A DNA stretch of 42,848 nucleotides from a virus: the IMG/VR virus record IMGVR_UViG_3300030103_005513, positions 30,454-73,301 of that record; one strand, given 5' to 3'. Made by a program: the position numbers and the translations under genes. This document shows, in pieces, positions 40,037-42,848 of this stretch (position 1 is its first letter; each line of letters opens with the position of its first letter). The notes below the pieces were generated by a model. It saw only the letters and a list, made by a program, of their open reading frames with translations. It made no database searches and was not told where the DNA came from.

Positions 40037-41370
40037 GATAATAGTGTACCAGATCTAAAGTATTCACGCAATGCTTGAATGTCAAGTTTAATACCAGACA
40101 TGAACATTGGTTTTATAAGCACAGCAGATTTTGATATGACATGTCGTCTATCAAATTTGGATTGCACCTTATCTATATCTATACTGTCATCCCACATTGC
40201 AAGATAAATTTTATTATATAGAAAGTCAATCACCAATGTACCATTACCGACGTAAGATTGATACTCTTGCACTGGAACCTCAACATCATTTATTCTTATC
40301 AAATCATCTCTACCATGAAAGATATATCTATCTCCCTCTCTCGAAAATTTGTCGCTTGTTTGTAAATCATCTACACATAACAAACCACCTTTGATTTCTA
40401 GCTTATAAAAATTGTCTATAGGATAAAATTTATTCGGTGCAAAGTTCTCATCATTCAAGGTGTTTATCATTACAGGACCTGATGTTTCACTCATACCATA
40501 CAAACTTATAATGTTTTTTACTTTACCATTTCTCCACTCAGGTCTTATGGCAGCAAGAGTGTATACATTCAAGTTAGGAAAATTTATATCACCATTTATA
40601 AACTGTTCAATGTCCTCTGTATATGGAAATTGAACATGGTCAATGTCATCAAGGGATTGTGTGTGTCTACCTGATGCACGTATATCAGTTACATTATCAG
40701 ACATGAGAGTTGGTAAAAAGAAAGTAGCAAAACTACTTCCATGCATAAACTTTCTTGTGGTCACCACACTTCCATAAAACATGTACGAATTGCGTTTACC
40801 TAATCTACACATGAAGTCATGTGTATGTTGTATTTTTTTTGGTGACCCAGTGGTACCACTACTTGTACATAACATTAAGACACTATCAGGTGTAGCGTTT
40901 ATAATATTATTTGGTTCAGTATCAACCCATTGATTTACCTCATCAATATCAATATGAGTGTGTGCTATATCTGTATAAAATTTTTCCTCCGATCCTTTAC
41001 CTGTATCATCATCTGATATTTCAATGATGGTTTTTTTATTGGCAGTGACAATGTAATCGATTGGCATTACACATAGTGTCTTAGCATCAATCCATGTTCT
41101 ATCTTTCTCATAATATAATCTCTTTGAATATGATGTGACAGATGCAACAATAGTGATCATGCCAAGTTCACTACTAGCGATGAATAGTGCTGTTGCATCG
41201 TAACCTTTTAAGGCATTCATTATAGTATCACCCTTGCCTACATTATATTTTTTTGTCAATAAATTTTTGTACCTATCTATTTGCACACATAAGTCATTAT
41301 AATTATGAGTCTTATTAAAAATTATATTTTTATTTACAATCTCTCTTGATATCACTAATGTATTTTTCAT
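40033..41370 (-). CDS. AMP-forming acyl/aryl ligase (ANL family)
   Basis: 445 residues, somewhat short. The P-loop core LMLCTSSGTTGSPKKIQHTH, ISLYGMSETSG (A5) and IFHGRDDLIRINDVEV (A8) are clear. Near the end, MFMSGIKLDIQAL looks like a worn A10 motif with its Lys. No carrier-protein domain is attached. It would activate a carboxylic acid as acyl-AMP, for acyl decoration of a sugar or amine, or for thioester formation with a separate carrier. No acyl carrier protein or acyltransferase is visible next to it. Confidence 0.75.
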   Translation of the reverse strand: MKNTLVISREIVNKNIIFNKTHNYNDLCVQIDRYKNLLTKKYNVGKGDTIMNALKGYDATALFIASSELGMITIVASVTSYSKRLYYEKDRTWIDAKTLCVMPIDYIVTANKKTIIEISDDDTGKGSEEKFYTDIAHTHIDIDEVNQWVDTEPNNIINATPDSVLMLCTSSGTTGSPKKIQHTHDFMCRLGKRNSYMFYGSVVTTRKFMHGSSFATFFLPTLMSDNVTDIRASGRHTQSLDDIDHVQFPYTEDIEQFINGDINFPNLNVYTLAAIRPEWRNGKVKNIISLYGMSETSGPVMINTLNDENFAPNKFYPIDNFYKLEIKGGLLCVDDLQTSDKFSREGDRYIFHGRDDLIRINDVEVPVQEYQSYVGNGTLVIDFLYNKIYLAMWDDSIDIDKVQSKFDRRHVISKSAVLIKPMFMSGIKLDIQALREYFRSGTLLS

Positions 41371-41617
41371 AATCTGGGTTTGGATGATTGATAAGACGTT
41401 TGTGATATAATTCTATCACAGTTATTGCTGCTGTGCCCTCAAAAAATGCAGGCACGAGTCCATGAATTATACTTGCGACACCAGAGAATATCAATCTCAT
41501 GCCTGCAAAAAAAGCAAAAACACAATGATTCCCATATGTCTCCTTGCTTTTTGCAAGATGTTTTTTACTTCTGTATAAAAGATTGTGCTGCTTGCCAATC
41601 ATTTTCAAAAATCTCAA
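41330..41617 (-). CDS. DUF6356-like small membrane-associated protein
   Basis: 95 residues from ATG 41617 (ATG 41602 possible). HLAKSKETYGNHCVFAFFAG, then MRLIFSGVASIIHGLVPAFF and GTAAITVIELYHKRL: a hydrophobic helix flanked by His-rich parts, resembling DUF6356, a family of short proteins in bacteria and phages. Function unknown. It overlaps talC by 53 bases and the ligase by 41, strongly packed. Confidence 0.6.
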   Translation of the reverse strand: MRFLKMIGKQHNLLYRSKKHLAKSKETYGNHCVFAFFAGMRLIFSGVASIIHGLVPAFFEGTAAITVIELYHKRLINHPNPDYEKYISDIKRDCK

Positions 41618-42242
41618 GACCTCTGTCTGTTAGAACATGATTGTACATCTTCTCAAATACACTTGGTGGCATTGTCACAATATCTGCTCCATGTGCAAAA
41701 GATTGTGAGACACTATTTACGTATCTGATTGATGCAGAAAGTATTCTTGTTCTATGTATGCACTGAACTCTAAACACATCATCAATATCTTTTATAAGAT
41801 TCAAACCAGTAATAGAATTATCATCTAGTCTCCCAACAAAGGGTGACACATATGCAGCACCTGCTTTTGATGCAAGAATCGCTTGTGCCACATCGAATAT
41901 AAGGGTGACGTTTACACGTACAAGTTCTCTTGATAATTGTCTACATGCAATCAACCCATCAGGTGTGCATGGCACTTTGACTGTTGCACACTTACCAAAC
42001 TTTGATGCTAATCTTCTTCCTTCAACGATCATGTTTGATGAGTCACCCATAACCTCCATACTTATATCATTCAATCCAATATCCTTAAGTTCTGCATAAA
42101 CTTCATCAGGATCTCTACCACTCTTGTAGATAAGGGATGGATTAGTTGTGACACCATCAATCAACCCTGTGGCAAAATGTTTTTTAATAATTTCAGTGTC
42201 AGCTGTATCAAGAAAGATACGCATATTATCTGATGACATCAT
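41565..42242 (-). CDS. talC: Transaldolase TalC
   Basis: 225 residues of the short TalC/FSA-type aldolase. MRIFLDTADTEIIKKH, VTTNPSLIYKSG, CATVKVPCTPDGL (Schiff-base Lys), VNVTLIFDVAQAILASKAGA, VSPFVGRLDD and RILSASIRYVNSV. In cyanophages TalC steers host carbon into the pentose phosphate pathway for NADPH and ribose. ATG 42240-42242 has an ATGA overlap with the upstream gene; MRIFLD from ATG 42224 is the canonical family start. Here it stands at the head of the glycan run. Confidence 0.92.
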   Translation of the reverse strand: MMSSDNMRIFLDTADTEIIKKHFATGLIDGVTTNPSLIYKSGRDPDEVYAELKDIGLNDISMEVMGDSSNMIVEGRRLASKFGKCATVKVPCTPDGLIACRQLSRELVRVNVTLIFDVAQAILASKAGAAYVSPFVGRLDDNSITGLNLIKDIDDVFRVQCIHRTRILSASIRYVNSVSQSFAHGADIVTMPPSVFEKMYNHVLTDRGLEIFENDWQAAQSFIQK

Positions 42243-42766
42243 AAAAGAAATTCAAAGTAATTCAAGTTTAGCACACACCTTACTTTAGTGTCAATCTGAG
42301 ACACACCTCTATGCTTTATATTTGAGGGAAACTTGACATACCTATTCGCAACACTCATAATTTTTTCACCCGATTCAAACTCTGTATAACCATCATTAGT
42401 GTTGATATAGTATATTCCAGTAGTCATCGTACTACAATTCACATCACAATGAAAATTACTATAAGATCTCTTTGTTTTGACTGGTTCGAGGTTTGCCTTG
42501 ATTCTATGCAGTGCAACAAATGGAATCTTATTTACAAGTGGTAATAAAATATCAATAGACTTTGATTGTTCATACACTACTTGACCAGTGCATGAATGAA
42601 AGGTGAAGAATACATGTACAAATTGATAATTATCAATACTATTTTCAGTTTGAGTTGACACCTTTGTATTATTATATTTCCAATCGATCCCACCATTCCC
42701 AATCATAAAATCATGAACTCGCTTGTGATCACTTGGATTTAAAAAGTTATCAATTACTTCAATCAT
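42239..42766 (-). CDS. 2-oxoglutarate/Fe(II) oxygenase
   Basis: 175 residues. MIEVIDNFLNPSDHKRVHDFM start, NFHCDVNCSTMTTGIYYINT with H-x-D, GYTEFESGEK, then RYVKFPSNIKHRGVSQ with the distal His and KVRCVLNLNYF with the 2OG Arg. It is the first gene of the long minus-strand run and likely the head of its transcript. It is the third oxygenase of this fold in the cassette, each from a different subgroup. Confidence 0.75.
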   Translation of the reverse strand: MIEVIDNFLNPSDHKRVHDFMIGNGGIDWKYNNTKVSTQTENSIDNYQFVHVFFTFHSCTGQVVYEQSKSIDILLPLVNKIPFVALHRIKANLEPVKTKRSYSNFHCDVNCSTMTTGIYYINTNDGYTEFESGEKIMSVANRYVKFPSNIKHRGVSQIDTKVRCVLNLNYFEFLL

Positions 42767-42773
42767 TCAAATA

Positions 42774-42780
42774 CTAAATA
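42774..42780 (+). promoter_or_regulatory. Late promoter element (CTAAATA)
   Basis: CTAAATA on the plus strand, 28 bases before an ATG at 42809 and just upstream of the minus-strand oxygenase start, in the divergent gap. It matches the element used in front of gp4. Confidence 0.5.
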
Positions 42781-42808
42781 GGCTAGCATACTATAGGATA
42801 AAAGACCT

Positions 42809-42848
42809 ATGAAAAGACTTCTTTTTGTCTTTACTTTATTATCTATAG
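42809..42848 (+). CDS. Start of a plus-strand gene with a signal-peptide-like N-terminus, partial
   Basis: ATG at 42809-42811 preceded by AGGATAAAAGACCT (AGGA ten bases before). The first codons read MKRLLFVFTLLSI, a basic start then a hydrophobic core, as in a signal or lipoprotein peptide. The window ends after 13 codons, so the product is unknown. Together with the CTAAATA element it suggests a late, exported product. Confidence 0.5.
   Translation, partial: MKRLLFVFTLLSI

Overview
The window is a stretch of a T4-like cyanophage (cyanomyovirus) genome, AT-rich over most of its length. The case rests on T4 core genes (baseplate gp26, gp48, gp53 and a gp54-like protein, head completion gp4, ssDNA-binding gp32, helicase loader gp59, late co-activator gp33) mixed with genes typical of phages of marine Synechococcus and Prochlorococcus: psbA (photosystem II D1), talC (transaldolase), phoH, thyX, and DUF1825-, DUF4278- and DUF6433-type proteins. 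T4-type late promoter elements (TATAAATA and the variant CTAAATA) recur ahead of genes.

Layout. (1) 1-5.6 kb is the tail and head module: a partial tape-measure-like gene, a gp51-like gene, gp26 and a gp54-like tail-tube gene on the minus strand; gp4, an unknown gene, gp48 and gp53 on the plus strand. (2) 5.5-13.7 kb, minus strand, holds replication and late-transcription core genes (gp32, gp59, gp33, a PD-(D/E)XK exonuclease, phoH). Inserted among them are three SGNH-like genes, one of them frameshifted, and two tandem radical SAM genes. (3) 13.6-21.9 kb, minus strand, holds a carbamoyltransferase split into two genes in reversed domain order, a second N-domain-only carbamoyltransferase gene, thyX, a ParB-like gene, glutaredoxin, several small and membrane genes, and an amidinotransferase directly behind psbA. 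(4) psbA lies at 21.9-23.0 kb. (5) 23.1-42.8 kb, minus strand, is a nearly gapless run of about 23 overlapping or abutting genes. It carries glycosyltransferases of many folds (DUF616 x4 domains, GT25, GT2-like x2, GT11 x2, GT10, DUF5672, exostosin-like), nucleotide-sugar enzymes (GDP-mannose 3,5-epimerase-like, RfbH-like 3-dehydrase, two SDR enzymes including RmlB), a mannose-6-phosphate-isomerase-type cupin, an AMP-forming ligase, an FkbM methyltransferase, three 2-oxoglutarate/Fe(II) oxygenases and talC. A plus-strand gene with a signal-peptide-like N-terminus begins at the right edge.

How it may work together. Regions 1-4 are a usual cyanophage core, with host-derived genes supporting photosynthesis and nucleotide supply during infection. 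Region 5 looks like a self-contained pathway that makes and transfers unusual deoxy or L-sugars and then decorates the glycan by methylation, hydroxylation or acylation. The target could be virion proteins or the host envelope; the sequence does not say which. The SGNH, radical SAM, carbamoyltransferase and amidinotransferase genes in regions 2-3 are the same kind of small-molecule or glycan tailoring chemistry and may belong to the same programme, but that is inference. No tRNA gene, CRISPR array, insertion sequence or attachment site was recognised, and no stretch longer than about 300 bases lacks a gene.
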